A stretch of DNA of 33,947 bases from Deltaproteobacteria bacterium CG_4_9_14_3_um_filter_63_12 (lineage in GTDB: Bacteria; Myxococcota_A; Bradymonadia; UBA4248; UM-FILTER-63-12): positions 1-33,947 of the forward strand of contig PFUG01000587.1 of the NCBI GenBank assembly GCA_002789955.1, given 5' to 3'. A program made the position numbers and the translations under genes. Under the pieces are notes generated by a model. The model searched no databases. It saw only the letters and a program-made list of their open reading frames with translations, and was not told the DNA's origin. Numbering within the stretch: the stretch's first letter is position 1; the number at the start of each line of letters is the position of its first letter. Positions 8,896-18,603 of the stretch are shown one piece after another.

Positions 8896-8915
8896 TTCTC
8901 GTCCCTCCGCGGACT

Positions 8916-9485
8916 TTATCTCGCCGCAGCCTTCCCAGCCTTGCGAATGATGTGTTCGTCGGCGTATCTGATGCCCTTGCCCTTGTAAGGCTCCGGTGGG
9001 CGGAACGACCGGATCTTCGCCGCCGCCTTGCCGAGCAGTTCCTTGTCATGGGACCGCAACATTATCGAGTTGTCACGAGCCACTTCCGCAGTCACTCCCG
9101 CGGGAAGCTCGAACATGATTGGGTGGCTGTAACCGAGCTGGAAGAGAAGAGTGTTGCCACCCTTCGAATCAGCGCGATACCCCACACCCGTGATTTCCAG
9201 CTTGCGCTCGAAACCCTTGGAACAACCGACGACCATGTTATTCAACAGCGCCCGTACGAGCCCTTGCATTGCCCGAGCTTGCCGTGACCGCCCCGAAATA
9301 TGGATGACGAGCTCATCAGCCGTCTTCTCTACTTCGACGCCGCGAGGCAGCGTTCGCTGGCTCACCCCTTTGGGCCCCTTGACGGTCACGTCGCGCCCGC
9401 TGAGCGTAACCTGCACACCCACCAGTGGCACTGGACTCTTCCCAACACGGGATTGTTTGATTTCTTCCGACATATCTACACCCAT
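8916..9485 (-). CDS. rplF: 50S ribosomal protein L6
   Basis: L6 of 189 residues (185 if the inner ATG at 9473 is used), with the two duplicated domains of the family. SRVGKSPVPL opens the first, and the second contains YRADSKGGNTLLFQLGYSHPI. The C-terminal signature PPEPYKGKGIRYADEHIIRKAGK is complete. Both candidate starts have only moderate ribosome binding sites (GGGTGA before 9485 and GGGTGTAG before 9473). The protein binds 23S rRNA near the GTPase-associated centre. Confidence 0.96.
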   Translation of the reverse strand: MGVDMSEEIKQSRVGKSPVPLVGVQVTLSGRDVTVKGPKGVSQRTLPRGVEVEKTADELVIHISGRSRQARAMQGLVRALLNNMVVGCSKGFERKLEITGVGYRADSKGGNTLLFQLGYSHPIMFELPAGVTAEVARDNSIMLRSHDKELLGKAAAKIRSFRPPEPYKGKGIRYADEHIIRKAGKAAAR

Positions 9486-9521
9486 TCTAGTTCACCCAAT
9501 ACGGACGAACGTAGCTCAAAC

Positions 9522-9914
9522 CTAGTAAACCGTGCAGAGCAGCTCGCCACCGACGTTGCTCGCTTTCGCGACAGCACCGCTGACGACGCCTTTGCTCGTC
9601 GAGAGAATCGAAAGACCGAATCCGCCTAGAACTTCGGGGATCTCGTCCTGCTTGACGTAAATCCGGCGGCCCGGTCTGCTCTTACGCATGATTTCGCGAA
9701 TCAGAGGCTCGCCGTTCGCGTAACGCAACGTGATGTCCAGTGCGGGATGCTTCGAGTCCTTGGCGTCTTCGACCGCGGCGATATATCCCGACTTAAGCAT
9801 GATTTCAGCGATGCTGCGCTTCATCTTCGACGCTGGAATACGCACGCTGTTATGTCGAGCGAGTTGCGCATTTCGGATCCGCGTCAGCATGTCCGCGATA
9901 GGGTCTGTCATCAT
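9522..9914 (-). CDS. rpsH: 30S ribosomal protein S8
   Basis: 130-residue S8, the central-domain 16S rRNA binder that in some bacteria also represses the spc operon. Typical sequence includes MTDPIADMLTRIRNAQ, HNSVRIPASKMKRSIAEIML and the C-terminal LSTSKGVVSGAVAKASNVGGELLC-type ending, here split around a conserved GVVSG. It starts at the first of two adjacent ATGs, with GAGGA seven bases upstream. Standard position after rpsN. Confidence 0.97.
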   Translation of the reverse strand: MMTDPIADMLTRIRNAQLARHNSVRIPASKMKRSIAEIMLKSGYIAAVEDAKDSKHPALDITLRYANGEPLIREIMRKSRPGRRIYVKQDEIPEVLGGFGLSILSTSKGVVSGAVAKASNVGGELLCTVY

Positions 9915-9957
9915 GATCGGTTCCTCACTCTTCCTTTTGTGTCAGCCAAACCTTCGG

Positions 9958-10143
9958 CTACCAACTCGCTTTGGTGACGCCCGGAAGCTCACCGTTCAGG
10001 GCGAGCATACGGAAACAGATACGGCAGACTTCGAACTTCCTAAGGAAGGCGCGGGGCCGGCCACACAGTGTGCATCGGTTGTATGCTTGTACCTTGAACT
10101 TGGGGCGACGGCTTTGCTTTTCGATCATTGCCTTTCGAGCCAC
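9958..10143 (-). CDS. rpsN: 30S ribosomal protein S14, zinc type
   Basis: 61-residue S14 of the short zinc-binding form. CTLC and CRIC, separated by 12 residues, supply four cysteines, and the family ending [15 protein letters not shown] is intact. The long non-zinc form is about 100 residues, so this organism uses the C-plus type here, consistent with its zinc-type L36. Located between rplE and rpsH as usual. Confidence 0.97.
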   Translation of the reverse strand: MARKAMIEKQSRRPKFKVQAYNRCTLCGRPRAFLRKFEVCRICFRMLALNGELPGVTKASW

Positions 10144-10174
10144 TTTGTTTTCTCCTGTGTTGTCCAGCCGACGC

Positions 10175-10723
10175 TCAGCGGCTCAGCTTCTTGAATGGCA
10201 TGCCCATGAGGCGCAACAGTGCTCTTCCCTCTTCGTCGGTTCGCGCCGAGGTGACGACCGTCACGTTCAACCCTTTGATCTTCTCGACCTTGTCGTAGTT
10301 GATCTCTGGGAAGATGATCTGCTCCTTGATTCCCAAGGAGTAGTTCCCTTTGCCGTCGAACCCATCCAAACTCACACCGCGAAAGTCTCGAACACGAGGC
10401 AATGCGACATTGATGAGTCGATCGAGGAACTCGTACATCTGGGCACGTCGAAGAGTTACTTTCACGCCGATCGGCATTCCTGCACGCAACTTGTAAGTCG
10501 CGATCGATCGTCGCGCGCGGCACACCACTGGTCGCTGACCGGAGATGGCCCCGAGCTGCTCTCGAGCAGCATCAATGAGCTTGACGTTCTGAATCGCCTC
10601 ACCAAGGCCCATATTCAGCACGACTTTGACGACGTGAGGGACTTCCATTGGATTCGTATACCCGAACTCTTTGACCAGAGCGGGCACGATCTCATTCTTA
10701 TATCGGTCGAGTTGGCGCGCCAC
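10175..10723 (-). CDS. rplE: 50S ribosomal protein L5
   Basis: 182-residue L5, a 5S rRNA-binding protein contacting P-site t[41 protein letters not shown], the ITGQRP-like [27 protein letters not shown] (in part) and the late [25 protein letters not shown] are all characteristic. Spacing to rplX is 13 bp. No irregularities. Confidence 0.97.
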   Translation of the reverse strand: MARQLDRYKNEIVPALVKEFGYTNPMEVPHVVKVVLNMGLGEAIQNVKLIDAAREQLGAISGQRPVVCRARRSIATYKLRAGMPIGVKVTLRRAQMYEFLDRLINVALPRVRDFRGVSLDGFDGKGNYSLGIKEQIIFPEINYDKVEKIKGLNVTVVTSARTDEEGRALLRLMGMPFKKLSR

Positions 10724-10736
10724 GGCGTCCTCCTAT

Positions 10737-11114
10737 CTAGTCGAAGACCTCACCGGTCTTCGGCGCAAATCGGACTTTGGTAATCCTTGAAGGAACGGCG
10801 TCACCAAAACTAGCGGCCGCCTCCGCATGACTGGGAAAGAGCTGACCGCTTGTTCCCACAAATCGGGCCCTTACTCGAACCCCGCGACTCGTCTTCTCCG
10901 AGTACAGCGCGACGTTCGAGGCGTTGATTGGCGCCTCTTTGGGGATGATACCCCCCTCGCTGCCCTGCTGGTTGGCCTTCGTGTGCCGATGCACAATATT
11001 GCCACCCTCGATGAGGACCTTGTTCTTGTCAGGGAGTACCCGCAGAACTCGCCCGGTGGTGCCACGCTCCTTGCCGGACAAAATCACTACTAGATCGTTC
11101 TTCTTGATTCGCAT
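10737..11114 (-). CDS. rplX: 50S ribosomal protein L24, with an extended C-terminal part
   Basis: 125-residue L24, an early-assembly protein at the exit-tunnel rim. The KOW motif region is clear (IKKNDLVVILSGKERGTTGRVLRVLPDKNKVLIEG), as is the conserved VHRHTKANQQG stretch followed by EGGIIPKEAPINASNVALY. The last third departs from the family. Between RVRARFV and the closing ITKVRFAPKTGEVFD lies roughly 20 extra residues (GTSGQLFPSHAEAAASFGDA), where most bacterial L24 proteins have a short turn. The family is usually about 100-110 residues. Confidence 0.96.
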   Translation of the reverse strand: MRIKKNDLVVILSGKERGTTGRVLRVLPDKNKVLIEGGNIVHRHTKANQQGSEGGIIPKEAPINASNVALYSEKTSRGVRVRARFVGTSGQLFPSHAEAAASFGDAVPSRITKVRFAPKTGEVFD

Positions 11115-11130
11115 TGCGCTTCCCCTGACG

Positions 11131-11499
11131 CTAGAGCACTTCCGGCGCCAATGAGATGATTCTCATGAAATTCTTCGCACGCAGCTCTCGCGCGACCGGC
11201 CCAAAGATTCGTGTCCCGATCGGGGCACTCTGCCCGTCGACCAGAACCGCTGCATTTCCATCGAAGCGAATGTAGGACCCATCGGCCCTTCGAATCTCTT
11301 TCGCAGTCCGAACGATGACCGCGCGATGCACATCACCCTTCTTGACTTTCGAATTGGGAATCGCCTCTTTGATCGACACGACGATGATGTCACCGATGCC
11401 GGCATAGCGCCGCTGTGACCCGCCGATAACCTTGATACACTGAACCTTCTTTGCGCCCGAGTTGTCTGCAACCGAGAGCATACTTTGCATCTGAATCAT
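11131..11499 (-). CDS. rplN: 50S ribosomal protein L14
   Basis: 122-residue L14, at the subunit interface, forming bridges to 16S rRNA. Diagnostic segments: [62 protein letters not shown] and the ending [13 protein letters not shown]. Exactly the normal family length. It lies between rpsQ (27-bp gap) and rplX (16-bp gap). Confidence 0.98.
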   Translation of the reverse strand: MIQMQSMLSVADNSGAKKVQCIKVIGGSQRRYAGIGDIIVVSIKEAIPNSKVKKGDVHRAVIVRTAKEIRRADGSYIRFDGNAAVLVDGQSAPIGTRIFGPVARELRAKNFMRIISLAPEVL

Positions 11500-11526
11500 C
11501 GCACCCTCCTCCTAAGCTCCCCGGCT

Positions 11527-11793
11527 CTAGAGCACCGGCGCTCGCTGCACGATCTCTTTGAGCTTCCAGCGCTTGTCCTTCGAGAGAGGTCGAGTCTCCT
11601 CGATCACCACCCGATCGCCAATCCGGGCGCTGTTCAAGGGGTCGTGGGTCTTGTATTTCTGTCTCTGCTGCACGTATTTCTTGTACATCGGGTGAAGGTA
11701 CTTACGCTCTACCATAACGACCACGGTCTTTTCCATGCGGTCGCTAACCACCGTGCCCACCCGAGTCTTCTGATTGCCTCGCTTGCGTTCCAC
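11527..11793 (-). CDS. rpsQ: 30S ribosomal protein S17
   Basis: 88-residue S17, a primary 16S rRNA-binding protein with an OB fold. The motifs RVGTVVSDRMEKTVVVMVERK, HPMYKKYVQQRQKYKTHDP and ARIGDRVVIEETRPLSKDKRWKL (in part) are typical. Normal size and in the standard order rpmC-rpsQ-rplN. Confidence 0.97.
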   Translation of the reverse strand: MERKRGNQKTRVGTVVSDRMEKTVVVMVERKYLHPMYKKYVQQRQKYKTHDPLNSARIGDRVVIEETRPLSKDKRWKLKEIVQRAPVL

Positions 11794-11810
11794 AATGCTC
11801 TCCAGGGCTG

Positions 11811-12008
11811 TTATTTCGCGGCCAGCTCACGCTCGCGAAGAATAGTCATGATCCTCGCAACGATCCGGCGAGTCTCCTTCAGGCGGGTCACTTTCTCGAG
11901 CTGCCCGGTGCAGTGCTGAATCCGAAGGCCAAAGCGCTCCTGCTGCACCTCACCAAGAATCTCGCGAAGCTCCGTTGAGTTCTTCTCTCTAAGCTCTGCG
12001 GCGTTCAT
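11811..12008 (-). CDS. rpmC: 50S ribosomal protein L29
   Basis: 65-residue helical protein L29, located at the tunnel exit and part of the docking site for trigger factor and [27 protein letters not shown] and the terminal [17 protein letters not shown] match the family. Its start codon overlaps the rplP stop in an ATGA arrangement, indicating translational coupling. Confidence 0.96.
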   Translation of the reverse strand: MNAAELREKNSTELREILGEVQQERFGLRIQHCTGQLEKVTRLKETRRIVARIMTILRERELAAK

Positions 12009-12421
12009 AGCTCGCGCTCCCTAACAATAACTTTAGTGGCAATGGGCAACTTGTGGGATGCAAGGCGGAAGGCCTCACGGGCAGCGTCTTCCTCCACGCC
12101 GTCCATCTCATAAAGCATCCGGCCTGGCTGAACGAGGGCTACCCAGAACTCCGGGCTGCCCTTTCCCTTACCCATGCGGGTTTCAGCAGGCTTCTTCGTG
12201 ATAGGCTTGTCTGGGAAGATTCGAATCCAGACTTTTCCGCCACGCTTGATGTAGCGCGTCATCGCAATACGAGCGGCTTCGATCTGGCGCGCCGTCAGCC
12301 GGCCGGCTGAGGTCGCCATCAAACCATAGTCGCCGAAGTTGACCTCACTCCCTCGAGTGGCAGTCCCCTTGAGACGACCTTTCTGGACTTTGCGCCATTT
12401 GACTTTTTTAGGACTTAGCAT
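12005..12421 (-). CDS. rplP: 50S ribosomal protein L16
   Basis: 138-residue L16, near the A-site tRNA elbow. [49 protein letters not shown] (in part), the [26 protein letters not shown] region and the terminal ATKVIVRE are all family hallmarks. Unusually, it is separated from the preceding rpsC by 319 bp, whereas these two genes normally nearly touch. The start at 12421 follows AAGGAATGAGCG. Confidence 0.97.
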   Translation of the reverse strand: MLSPKKVKWRKVQKGRLKGTATRGSEVNFGDYGLMATSAGRLTARQIEAARIAMTRYIKRGGKVWIRIFPDKPITKKPAETRMGKGKGSPEFWVALVQPGRMLYEMDGVEEDAAREAFRLASHKLPIATKVIVREREL

Positions 12422-12740
12422 CGCTCATTCCTTATGATTCGCGATTCGACGAACCACACCAAACATGCATCAGGCCGTTCGGACCCTGCCCCTTCAATCC
12501 CCGAACGCCGCCATCTCAGCGGCTTTCGGGAAGGCGCGCAAAGCTAACTCCATGAAGGCTTCCTGTAAAGCCTTTTCTTAGCCATCACGGATTTTCAGCG
12601 AGAAGTAAGGTCTGGAATTGCTCCACTCATGCTTCACGCTCTCCACTGCCGCATCGGCATCGGAGGTCCGCCCCGAAGGGCGCCCGAACGGTCTCCAAGG
12701 TCCTCGTCTCACGACGAGGACCTTTGGGTCGAATCAATGT
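12422..12740 (-). ncRNA. Long hairpin-rich spacer between rpsC and rplP (candidate structured leader)
   Basis: 319 bp with no convincing gene on either strand, in a place where bacteria rarely have more than a few bases. Read on the minus strand it holds, in order: a perfect 12-bp stem with a GTGA loop (12697-12724), a CGCCC-TTCG-GGGCG hairpin with a UUCG tetraloop (12669-12682) that an outer GGAG/CTCC pairing can extend, a TGCCG-ATG-CGGCA hairpin (12647-12659), an AAGGCTT/AAGCCTT hairpin (12555-12574), and a CGTTCGG/CCGAACG pairing (12476-12507). A 19-codon open frame (12553 down to 12494, starting MELALRAF, with AGGAAG five bases upstream) could be a leader peptide but has no other support. 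No clear promoter was seen. RNA function is inferred from structure only. Confidence 0.45.
12697..12724 (-). promoter_or_regulatory. Perfect 12-bp hairpin after rpsC
   Basis: AAGGTCCTCGTC (12697-12708) pairs perfectly with GACGAGGACCTT (12713-12724) around a 4-nt loop, 16 bases past the rpsC stop. The minus strand continues GGAGACC with no T-run, so it is not an ordinary intrinsic terminator. Possible roles are a ribosomal-protein binding site, an mRNA processing or stability element, or a 3'-end protector. Confidence 0.6.
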
Positions 12741-13397
12741 CTAGGTCGTTTTTGCTTTGGGGACCGCGGCGCCCCCCAAAACTTCGCCTTTGAAGATCCA
12801 CACCTTTACTCCGATCGCACCATAGGTCGTGCGAGCCTCGGAGAATCCGTAATCAATATCCGCACGCAGTGTGTGGAGGGGCACCCGACCCTCACGGTAC
12901 CACTCACGACGCGACATCTCCGCACCACCCAGACGCCCTGCGCAACCGATTCGAATGCCCTTGGCCCCCAGCTTCAACGCCGTCTGAACGGCCTTTTTCA
13001 TGGCGCGTCGGAAGCTCACTCGGTGCTCCAGTTGGCGCGCCACATTCTCCGCGACCAACTGTGCGTCGAGCTCTGCTTTGCGAATCTCCTGAATGTTCAG
13101 GAAAACCTCGCTCTTGGTCATCTCGCGCAGCTGCTCTTTCAGGCGCTCAACATCACGTCCACGCTTCCCAATCACAATGCCGGGCTTAGCGGTGTAGACG
13201 CAGATCTTGACCTTGCTGGCAGCTCGCTCGATTTCGATTCGGCTTACGCCGGTGTGAAACAAACGCTCCTTGATGAACTTTTTGATCTTCAAGTCCTCAT
13301 GGAGCCACTTTGCGTAGTTCTTCTCCTCGTACCACTTGGACTGCCAAGTACGAATGATGCCGAGGCGAAGACCCGTCGGATGACTTTTCTGACCCAA
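12741..13397 (-). CDS. rpsC: 30S ribosomal protein S3
   Basis: 218-residue S3, part of the mRNA entry channel. [23 protein letters not shown] begins the type-2 KH domain ([14 protein letters not shown] contains the GxxG-type loop), and the C-terminal domain shows [35 protein letters not shown] (in part), then [19 protein letters not shown]. Complete and of ordinary length. It is followed by the unusual 319-bp structured spacer before rplP. Confidence 0.97.
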   Translation of the reverse strand: MGQKSHPTGLRLGIIRTWQSKWYEEKNYAKWLHEDLKIKKFIKERLFHTGVSRIEIERAASKVKICVYTAKPGIVIGKRGRDVERLKEQLREMTKSEVFLNIQEIRKAELDAQLVAENVARQLEHRVSFRRAMKKAVQTALKLGAKGIRIGCAGRLGGAEMSRREWYREGRVPLHTLRADIDYGFSEARTTYGAIGVKVWIFKGEVLGGAAVPKAKTT

Positions 13398-13411
13398 CTC
13401 GTCCTCCCGGG

Positions 13412-13825
13412 CTATTCTTGCCCTTCATCAACCGTCGACTCCTGAGGAGTTGCGGATTTCCTGCTACTATCCAAGACTAGGTGAATATGACTCGTTCGCT
13501 TGCGAATCCTCGTCGCGCGTCCCATCGCGCGGGGTAGGAATCGACGCAGTGTTGGGCCTTCGTTGACCCACGCCTCGGCGATTCGCACCTCGTCGATGTC
13601 CCAACTGCCGTCCGCTTCCATCGAGCTCAACGCAGCCTCGATCAGCTTTTCGACAACTCTCGCCCCACGCCGTGGCGTGAACTTCAATGCACGCAACGCT
13701 TCGTCCGCGTAGCTGTGCTTAACCATGTTTACGATCACACGAGCCTTGCGAGGTGCAATGCGCACCCCGTGGGCGGACACCCTATTGGTCCCGTGATTTT
13801 CTTTCTTACGATTCGGCTTACCCAT
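13412..13825 (-). CDS. rplV: 50S ribosomal protein L22
   Basis: 137-residue L22, whose beta-hairpin reaches into the exit tunnel. Family blocks: [39 protein letters not shown], and the hairpin/terminal part [28 protein letters not shown] (in part). The start at 13825 ([12 protein letters not shown]) is chosen for its GCGAGGGG ribosome binding site. The frame runs back to 13861, but without support. The C-terminal tail ([18 protein letters not shown]) extends beyond the conserved core. Confidence 0.95.
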   Translation of the reverse strand: MGKPNRKKENHGTNRVSAHGVRIAPRKARVIVNMVKHSYADEALRALKFTPRRGARVVEKLIEAALSSMEADGSWDIDEVRIAEAWVNEGPTLRRFLPRAMGRATRIRKRTSHIHLVLDSSRKSATPQESTVDEGQE

Positions 13826-13878
13826 GCCCCTCGCTCCCTTAGTACATTCGTCGCCGTGCACACCGTTCCGAAACTCGG

Positions 13879-14157
13879 TCAGCGCTTTTTCGCCTTGCGA
13901 TCTGCTGCGTGTCCTCGGAAGGTTCGCGTCGGAGCGAACTCACCCAGTTTGTGCCCAACCATATGCTCTGTGACGAAGACTGGGATGAACGCGCGCCCAT
14001 TGTGCACGGCGAACGTCATTCCAACCATCTCGGGCATGATCGTCGAACGGCGTGACCACGTCTTGATTACTTTTTTACTTCCAGCCACATTCGACTGGTC
14101 GACCTTCTTCATCAAATGATCATCGATGAAGGGACCTTTCTTAACCGACCTCGGCAT
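13879..14157 (-). CDS. rpsS: 30S ribosomal protein S19
   Basis: 92-residue S19, which with S13 forms the head bridge. [46 protein letters not shown] (in part), and [27 protein letters not shown] sequence are diagnostic. Normal size and position between rplB and rplV. Confidence 0.98.
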   Translation of the reverse strand: MPRSVKKGPFIDDHLMKKVDQSNVAGSKKVIKTWSRRSTIMPEMVGMTFAVHNGRAFIPVFVTEHMVGHKLGEFAPTRTFRGHAADRKAKKR

Positions 14158-14207
14158 CTAATCCTCCTAACCTCTGAAACCGCCGGTTGGACTGACGGCA
14201 AAGGCCG

Positions 14208-15035
14208 CTATTTCTTGCCACGTCGCTTCACAATGAACCGACTACTGCGTTTGTTGTGACGAGTCTTCTTACCCTTCGTCGGGATGCCCCAAGGCGTCAC
14301 TGGGTGACGCCCTCCGCTGGTGCGGCCCTCGCCACCGCCATGGGGGTGATCCACCGGGTTCATCACGACACCGCGGACCTTCGGGCGAATGCCCTTCCAT
14401 CGGCTACGTCCGGCTTTGCCGATTGTCACATTGGAGTGGTCGGACAAGCCAACACTACCGAGCGTTGCGCAGCAGTCGAGATGAACCCGGCGCAGCTCGC
14501 TCGACGGCATACGAAGCAGAGCGTAGGCGCCCTCTTTCGCCATCAATTGCGCACCCGTCCCCGCAGAGCGGATCAACTGTCCACCGTGGCCCGGCTTGAG
14601 TTCGACATTGTGAATGATCGTACCGAGTGGGATGTACTTCAGCTTCATCGCATTGCCGGGTTTGATGTCGGCATGTGCGCTCGAAACCACTGTGTCGCCA
14701 ACATTGAGCCCTTCGGGCCAAATGATGTAGCGCTTTTCGCCATCGGCATACGCCAACAACGCGAGGCGCGCGGTGCGGTTTGGATCGTACTCGACCGCTT
14801 CTACGCGGGCAGGCACACCGAGCTTGTCGCGGCGGAAATCCACCACACGGTATCGTCTCTTGTGGCCACCACCACGATGACGGTTCGTCATGTGGCCGTG
14901 GTTGTTTCGTCCGCCCGACTTGGTCAGCTTCTCGAGAAGTCGCTTCTCGGGGGTCGTCTTGGTAACCTCCTCAAAGGTGGACACCGTCATGAATCGGCGC
15001 CCAGGCGAGGTCGGCTTGTACTTTTTCAGTGGCAT
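14208..15035 (-). CDS. rplB: 50S ribosomal protein L2
   Basis: 275-residue L2, needed for subunit association and peptidyl-transferase integrity. Recognisable parts: [20 protein letters not shown], the [20 protein letters not shown] segment, the [21 protein letters not shown] region, and the near-C-terminal [20 protein letters not shown] carrying the conserved histidine implicated in peptidyl transfer. Standard length and order (rplW-rplB-rpsS). Confidence 0.98.
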   Translation of the reverse strand: MPLKKYKPTSPGRRFMTVSTFEEVTKTTPEKRLLEKLTKSGGRNNHGHMTNRHRGGGHKRRYRVVDFRRDKLGVPARVEAVEYDPNRTARLALLAYADGEKRYIIWPEGLNVGDTVVSSAHADIKPGNAMKLKYIPLGTIIHNVELKPGHGGQLIRSAGTGAQLMAKEGAYALLRMPSSELRRVHLDCCATLGSVGLSDHSNVTIGKAGRSRWKGIRPKVRGVVMNPVDHPHGGGEGRTSGGRHPVTPWGIPTKGKKTRHNKRSSRFIVKRRGKK

Positions 15036-15084
15036 CGATCAATCCTCTCACTAGCTCTGTAGTCCCGCAGCGCAACCTTCCAGG

Positions 15085-15396
15085 CTACACCTCGGCGCCG
15101 TCCTCGTTTACGCTCTCGTAGAAGTCGAGCTCTTCCCCTGGCTTCAGGGTGATCACCGCCTTCTTCCACTTCGCACGCCGTCCCATCAAGCGGCCAAAAC
15201 GTTTCGGCTTGCCTGCCATAATGACGGTGTTGACTGAGGCCACTTTCACGCCAAAAAGCGTCTGCACGGCCTCGCGAATCTCGAACTTGTTGGCTCGCTT
15301 GTCCACCTCGAACACCACCTGCTTCTCGACTTCTTTGAGGGCCGTCGACTTTTCGGTGATGACTGGACGTCGAATTACGTCGTAGACACTTTTCAT
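15085..15396 (-). CDS. rplW: 50S ribosomal protein L23
   Basis: 103-residue L23 at the tunnel exit, the docking protein for trigger factor. VYDVIRRPVITEKSTALKE, VFEVDKRANKFEIREAVQTLFGVKV (in part) and the RRAKWKKAVITLKPGEELDFYE ending fit the family. The start overlaps the rplD stop (ATGA), indicating translational coupling. Confidence 0.97.
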   Translation of the reverse strand: MKSVYDVIRRPVITEKSTALKEVEKQVVFEVDKRANKFEIREAVQTLFGVKVASVNTVIMAGKPKRFGRLMGRRAKWKKAVITLKPGEELDFYESVNEDGAEV

Positions 15397-16040
15397 CGCT
15401 CCAACCTCGCTTCCAGCCCTTTCAGGGCCTTCTCGGTCACCACAAGCGCGCCGAACTTCAAGATGTCGTAAACGTTCACGCCATCGGGCCGAAGGTACTT
15501 GTACTTGTGAAGGTTACGAACGCTCAAGCGAAGATTCTCGTTGTTCGTGAATCGGGTCTCGTCATCAGTAGGTGACCCATCGACGACAATGGCCTTCACG
15601 ACTTCGAGCGTCTTGAGAGCACCAGCCACGTGCTGGGTACGAGCCGTCTCGAACTCAAGGGAATCCACGACCTTTAGAGTCCCTTCCTTAACCAACATTG
15701 AGAGCGCGCAGCGCAGGGCCAAGCGACGCTTCTTCTTGTTGAGTTTGTAGCTGTAGTCGTTGGGCTTACGTGCGAACGCATGCCCACCACCGACCATCTG
15801 TACGGAACGCGACGTGCCCTGACGAGCGCGGCCAGTCCCCTTTTGTTTGAATGGCTTCACACCACCGCCCCTCACCTCGGCGCGGCTCTTGGTTTGGTGT
15901 GTGCCTTGGCGACGATTCGCCAGCTGCATCCGTACGACCTCATGAAAGAGGTAAGGCTTCACTTCGGTCCCAAAGACCGCATCGGCGACCTCGACCTCTC
16001 TCACTTTTTCGTTCGCCAGACTGTAAACATCCAGTTTCAT
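15393..16040 (-). CDS. rplD: 50S ribosomal protein L4
   Basis: 215-residue L4, lining the exit tunnel and in E. coli the autogenous regulator of the S10 operon. Motifs: VRMQLANRRQGTHQTKSRAEVRGGGVKPFKQKGTGRARQG (in part), GGHAFARKPNDYSYKLNKKKRRLALRCALS (in part), and the later NVYDILKFGALVVTEKAL. It should be preceded by rplC (L3). Here only 61 bp separate it from rpsJ, with no L3 coding sequence or recognisable remnant. Confidence 0.97.
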   Translation of the reverse strand: MKLDVYSLANEKVREVEVADAVFGTEVKPYLFHEVVRMQLANRRQGTHQTKSRAEVRGGGVKPFKQKGTGRARQGTSRSVQMVGGGHAFARKPNDYSYKLNKKKRRLALRCALSMLVKEGTLKVVDSLEFETARTQHVAGALKTLEVVKAIVVDGSPTDDETRFTNNENLRLSVRNLHKYKYLRPDGVNVYDILKFGALVVTEKALKGLEARLER

Positions 16041-16101
16041 CTCAGGGCTCCCTATCTTGTTGCCGTGCTCTCGTCACGACCGGCTCGCCTACTTGGGTCG
16101 A

Positions 16102-16410
16102 TCAGTCACGCAAACGGATCTTGATATCGACGCCGGCCGACAGATCGAGGCGCATCAAAGCGTCGACCGTCTGCTCGGTAGTCTCAATATCAATCAAGCG
16201 CTTGTGTGTCCGAATTTCGAACTGCTCACGGCTCTTCTTGTCGATGTGTGGCCCACGAAGAACCGTAAACCGATTAATGGACGTCGGAAGGGGGATCGGC
16301 CCCGCGATCTTCGCGCCGGTCCTCTCGGCAGCGGTGATAATTTCGGCTACGGAAGCGTCCAGCAGCTTGTGATCGTAGGCCTTCAGCTTGATTCGGATCC
16401 TATCGCCCAT
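16102..16410 (-). CDS. rpsJ: 30S ribosomal protein S10
   Basis: 102-residue S10, a small-subunit head protein that also acts as NusE in transcription antitermination. [50 protein letters not shown] (in part) and [11 protein letters not shown] are hallmark sequences. It follows fusA directly (42-bp gap) where tuf would usually intervene, and precedes rplD because rplC is missing. Confidence 0.98.
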   Translation of the reverse strand: MGDRIRIKLKAYDHKLLDASVAEIITAAERTGAKIAGPIPLPTSINRFTVLRGPHIDKKSREQFEIRTHKRLIDIETTEQTVDALMRLDLSAGVDIKIRLRD

Positions 16411-16452
16411 TTCGAGGCTCCTCTTGGGATTCTGGTCTCTCTTCCAATCGGC

Positions 16453-18591
16453 TCAAACAGCCGCAGACCCATACCGCTCCATGACGTCGTCGGCAAGTGT
16501 CTTAGGAAGTGATTCGTAACGATTGAACTGCATCGAAAAAGTCGCACGCCCTTGAGTCATTGATCTCAAGTCCGTCGCGTAACCAAACATTGCCGCGAGC
16601 GGCACATGTGCCCTCACGACCTGAACTGCTCGCCGAAGCTCGAGCTTTTGGATTCGCCCACGTCGGCTATTGATGTCTCCGATGACGTCCCCGATGTACG
16701 CCGCTGGAGTCACAACTTCAACTTCGAATACTGGCTCGAGCAAAATTGGGCTTGCCTTCGCACACCCTTCTTTGAACCCGATCGAGCCAGCGACCTGGAA
16801 GGCAGCCTCACTTGAGTCCACCTCGTGAAACGAACCATCGTACAGTTCGACATGGATGTCGACCGCGCGATACCCAACCACGACTCCAGACTCAGCCGCC
16901 GCACGCACACCCTTCTCGACCGCCCCCCAGAACTCTCTTGGGACCGTACCACCGATCGCAGTCGACTCGAAGGTAATGCCAGCGCCGCGGGTGTTGGGCC
17001 GCAAGCGCAGCTTGACGTGCCCATACTGCCCTCGCCCACCCGACTGCCTAACAAACCGCGCCTCGGCCTCAGTGGGCTTCGTGATGGTCTCTCGGTACGT
17101 CACCTGTGGCTTGGCAATCCGCGCATTGACCTGGAACTCTCGACGTAGGCGACTCGCGATGATTTCGAGATGGAGCTCGCCCATCCCGCCGATCACGGTC
17201 TGCCCTGTATCATGATCCGTAGAGATAACGAAAGAAGGATCTTCAGAAGCGAGTCGTCCTAGTGCGAATTTGAGGCGATCTTGGTCCTCATCGCTCACCG
17301 CCTCGATGGCCATCGAGATGACTGGCTCGGGGAAAGTGATCGACTCGAGGATGACCGAACGCGCCTCGTCACAGAGAGTATCGCCAGTGCCCGTATCTTT
17401 GAGCCCCAGTACGGCGATGATATCACCCGCTGCAGCCTCTTGGAGGTCCTCCCGTTTGTTGGCGTGCATCTGCAACAGCCGCCCGAAGCGCTCTTTCCGA
17501 CGCTTGGTCGTGTTGTAGAACTGTTGCCCACTGGTTGCGCTCCCAGAGTACACCCTGAAATAGGTCAGCTGCCCAACTTGCGGATCGACCATTACCTTGA
17601 ACGCAAGCGCGCAAAATGGGGCGTCGTCCTCGGGGGCGATCTGCACCAGGTCGCTCTTGGACGGCTCTTCACCGTTAACCTCGAGGCGATCCGCAGCCTC
17701 GCGAGTGACGGCCATCAATGGCGGGATGTCTACCGGACTCGGGAGAAAGTCGACCACCGCGTCCAATAGGGGCTGAATTCCTTTGTTTCTGAATGCAGCA
17801 CCACAGGTGACCGGCACCAACTCGAGATCGCAGCAACCACGCCGGACGGCGAGTCGTAACGCTGCGGGCTCGCTCTCCCGCCCGTCCAGAAAATTTGACA
17901 GAACGCCCTCATCCTTGTCCGCCACCGCCTCGACCAAGCGCTCGCGCCAAGCGATGGCTTCGAGCTCGAGCTCTTCTGGCACGTCGACTACGCTGTACGT
18001 CGCACCAAGAGTGTCGTCGTCGAAAATGAGCGCTTTCATCTCGATCAGGTCGATGACACCGCGAAATTCTTCTTCCACCCCGATGGGGATTTGGATTGCA
18101 ACCGGGTGGCAACCCAGGCGACTCGAAATTTGCTCGATCACCGCCTCAAAGTCGGCCCCGACTCGGTCCATCTTATTGACGAACGCAATGCGCGGAACGC
18201 CGTACTTATCGGCCTGACGCCACACCGTCTCGCTCTGCGGCTCGACTCCTCCGACTCCGCAGAAAACCGCCACCGCCCCATCCAACACCCGTAGGCTCCG
18301 TTCTACCTCGATCGTGAAATCGACGTGGCCGGGAGTATCGATGATGTTAATTCGGTGCTCTTTGGTGTTTCGAACCCAGGCGCAAGTCGTTGCGGCGCTC
18401 GTAATCGTGATGCCGCGCTCTTGCTCTTGCTCCATCCAATCCATTGTGGCAGCGCCGTCTTGGACCTCACCAATGTGGTGAGTCCTTCCCGTGTAGTAGA
18501 GGATCCGCTCGGTCGTAGTGGTCTTGCCAGCATCAATGTGGGCCATGATGCCGATGTTGCGCACAAGACTGATGGAAAACTGACGCGACAC
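16453..18591 (-). CDS. fusA: Translation elongation factor G
   Basis: 712-residue EF-G, the GTPase driving translocation and, with RRF, ribosome recycling. G domain: AHIDAGKTT (P-loop), [11 protein letters not shown] (switch region), DTPGHVDF and NKMD. A G'-insert follows, then domain II ([16 protein letters not shown]), domain III, domain IV ([13 protein letters not shown] region) and domain V ending RYESLPKTL. The start is set at GTG 18591 because TGAGGA lies six bases upstream and the protein then begins [19 protein letters not shown] at 18603 also keeps the frame open. tuf does not follow. The 183-bp gap to rpsG holds several hairpins. Confidence 0.96.
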   Translation of the reverse strand: MSRQFSISLVRNIGIMAHIDAGKTTTTERILYYTGRTHHIGEVQDGAATMDWMEQEQERGITITSAATTCAWVRNTKEHRINIIDTPGHVDFTIEVERSLRVLDGAVAVFCGVGGVEPQSETVWRQADKYGVPRIAFVNKMDRVGADFEAVIEQISSRLGCHPVAIQIPIGVEEEFRGVIDLIEMKALIFDDDTLGATYSVVDVPEELELEAIAWRERLVEAVADKDEGVLSNFLDGRESEPAALRLAVRRGCCDLELVPVTCGAAFRNKGIQPLLDAVVDFLPSPVDIPPLMAVTREAADRLEVNGEEPSKSDLVQIAPEDDAPFCALAFKVMVDPQVGQLTYFRVYSGSATSGQQFYNTTKRRKERFGRLLQMHANKREDLQEAAAGDIIAVLGLKDTGTGDTLCDEARSVILESITFPEPVISMAIEAVSDEDQDRLKFALGRLASEDPSFVISTDHDTGQTVIGGMGELHLEIIASRLRREFQVNARIAKPQVTYRETITKPTEAEARFVRQSGGRGQYGHVKLRLRPNTRGAGITFESTAIGGTVPREFWGAVEKGVRAAAESGVVVGYRAVDIHVELYDGSFHEVDSSEAAFQVAGSIGFKEGCAKASPILLEPVFEVEVVTPAAYIGDVIGDINSRRGRIQKLELRRAVQVVRAHVPLAAMFGYATDLRSMTQGRATFSMQFNRYESLPKTLADDVMERYGSAAV

Positions 18592-18603
18592 GGTAATCCT
18601 CAA

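Noticed and set aside
12555..12574. AAGGCTT/AAGCCTT hairpin followed by TTTTCTTA as a plus-strand terminator
   Set aside because: No plus-strand gene lies upstream to be terminated and the stem is short and AT-rich. It is kept only as part of the structured spacer.
12618..13445. 275-codon plus-strand open frame spanning the structured spacer and rpsC
   Set aside because: Most of it is antisense to rpsC, and it would read through the perfect 12-bp hairpin; no ribosome binding site or family resemblance.
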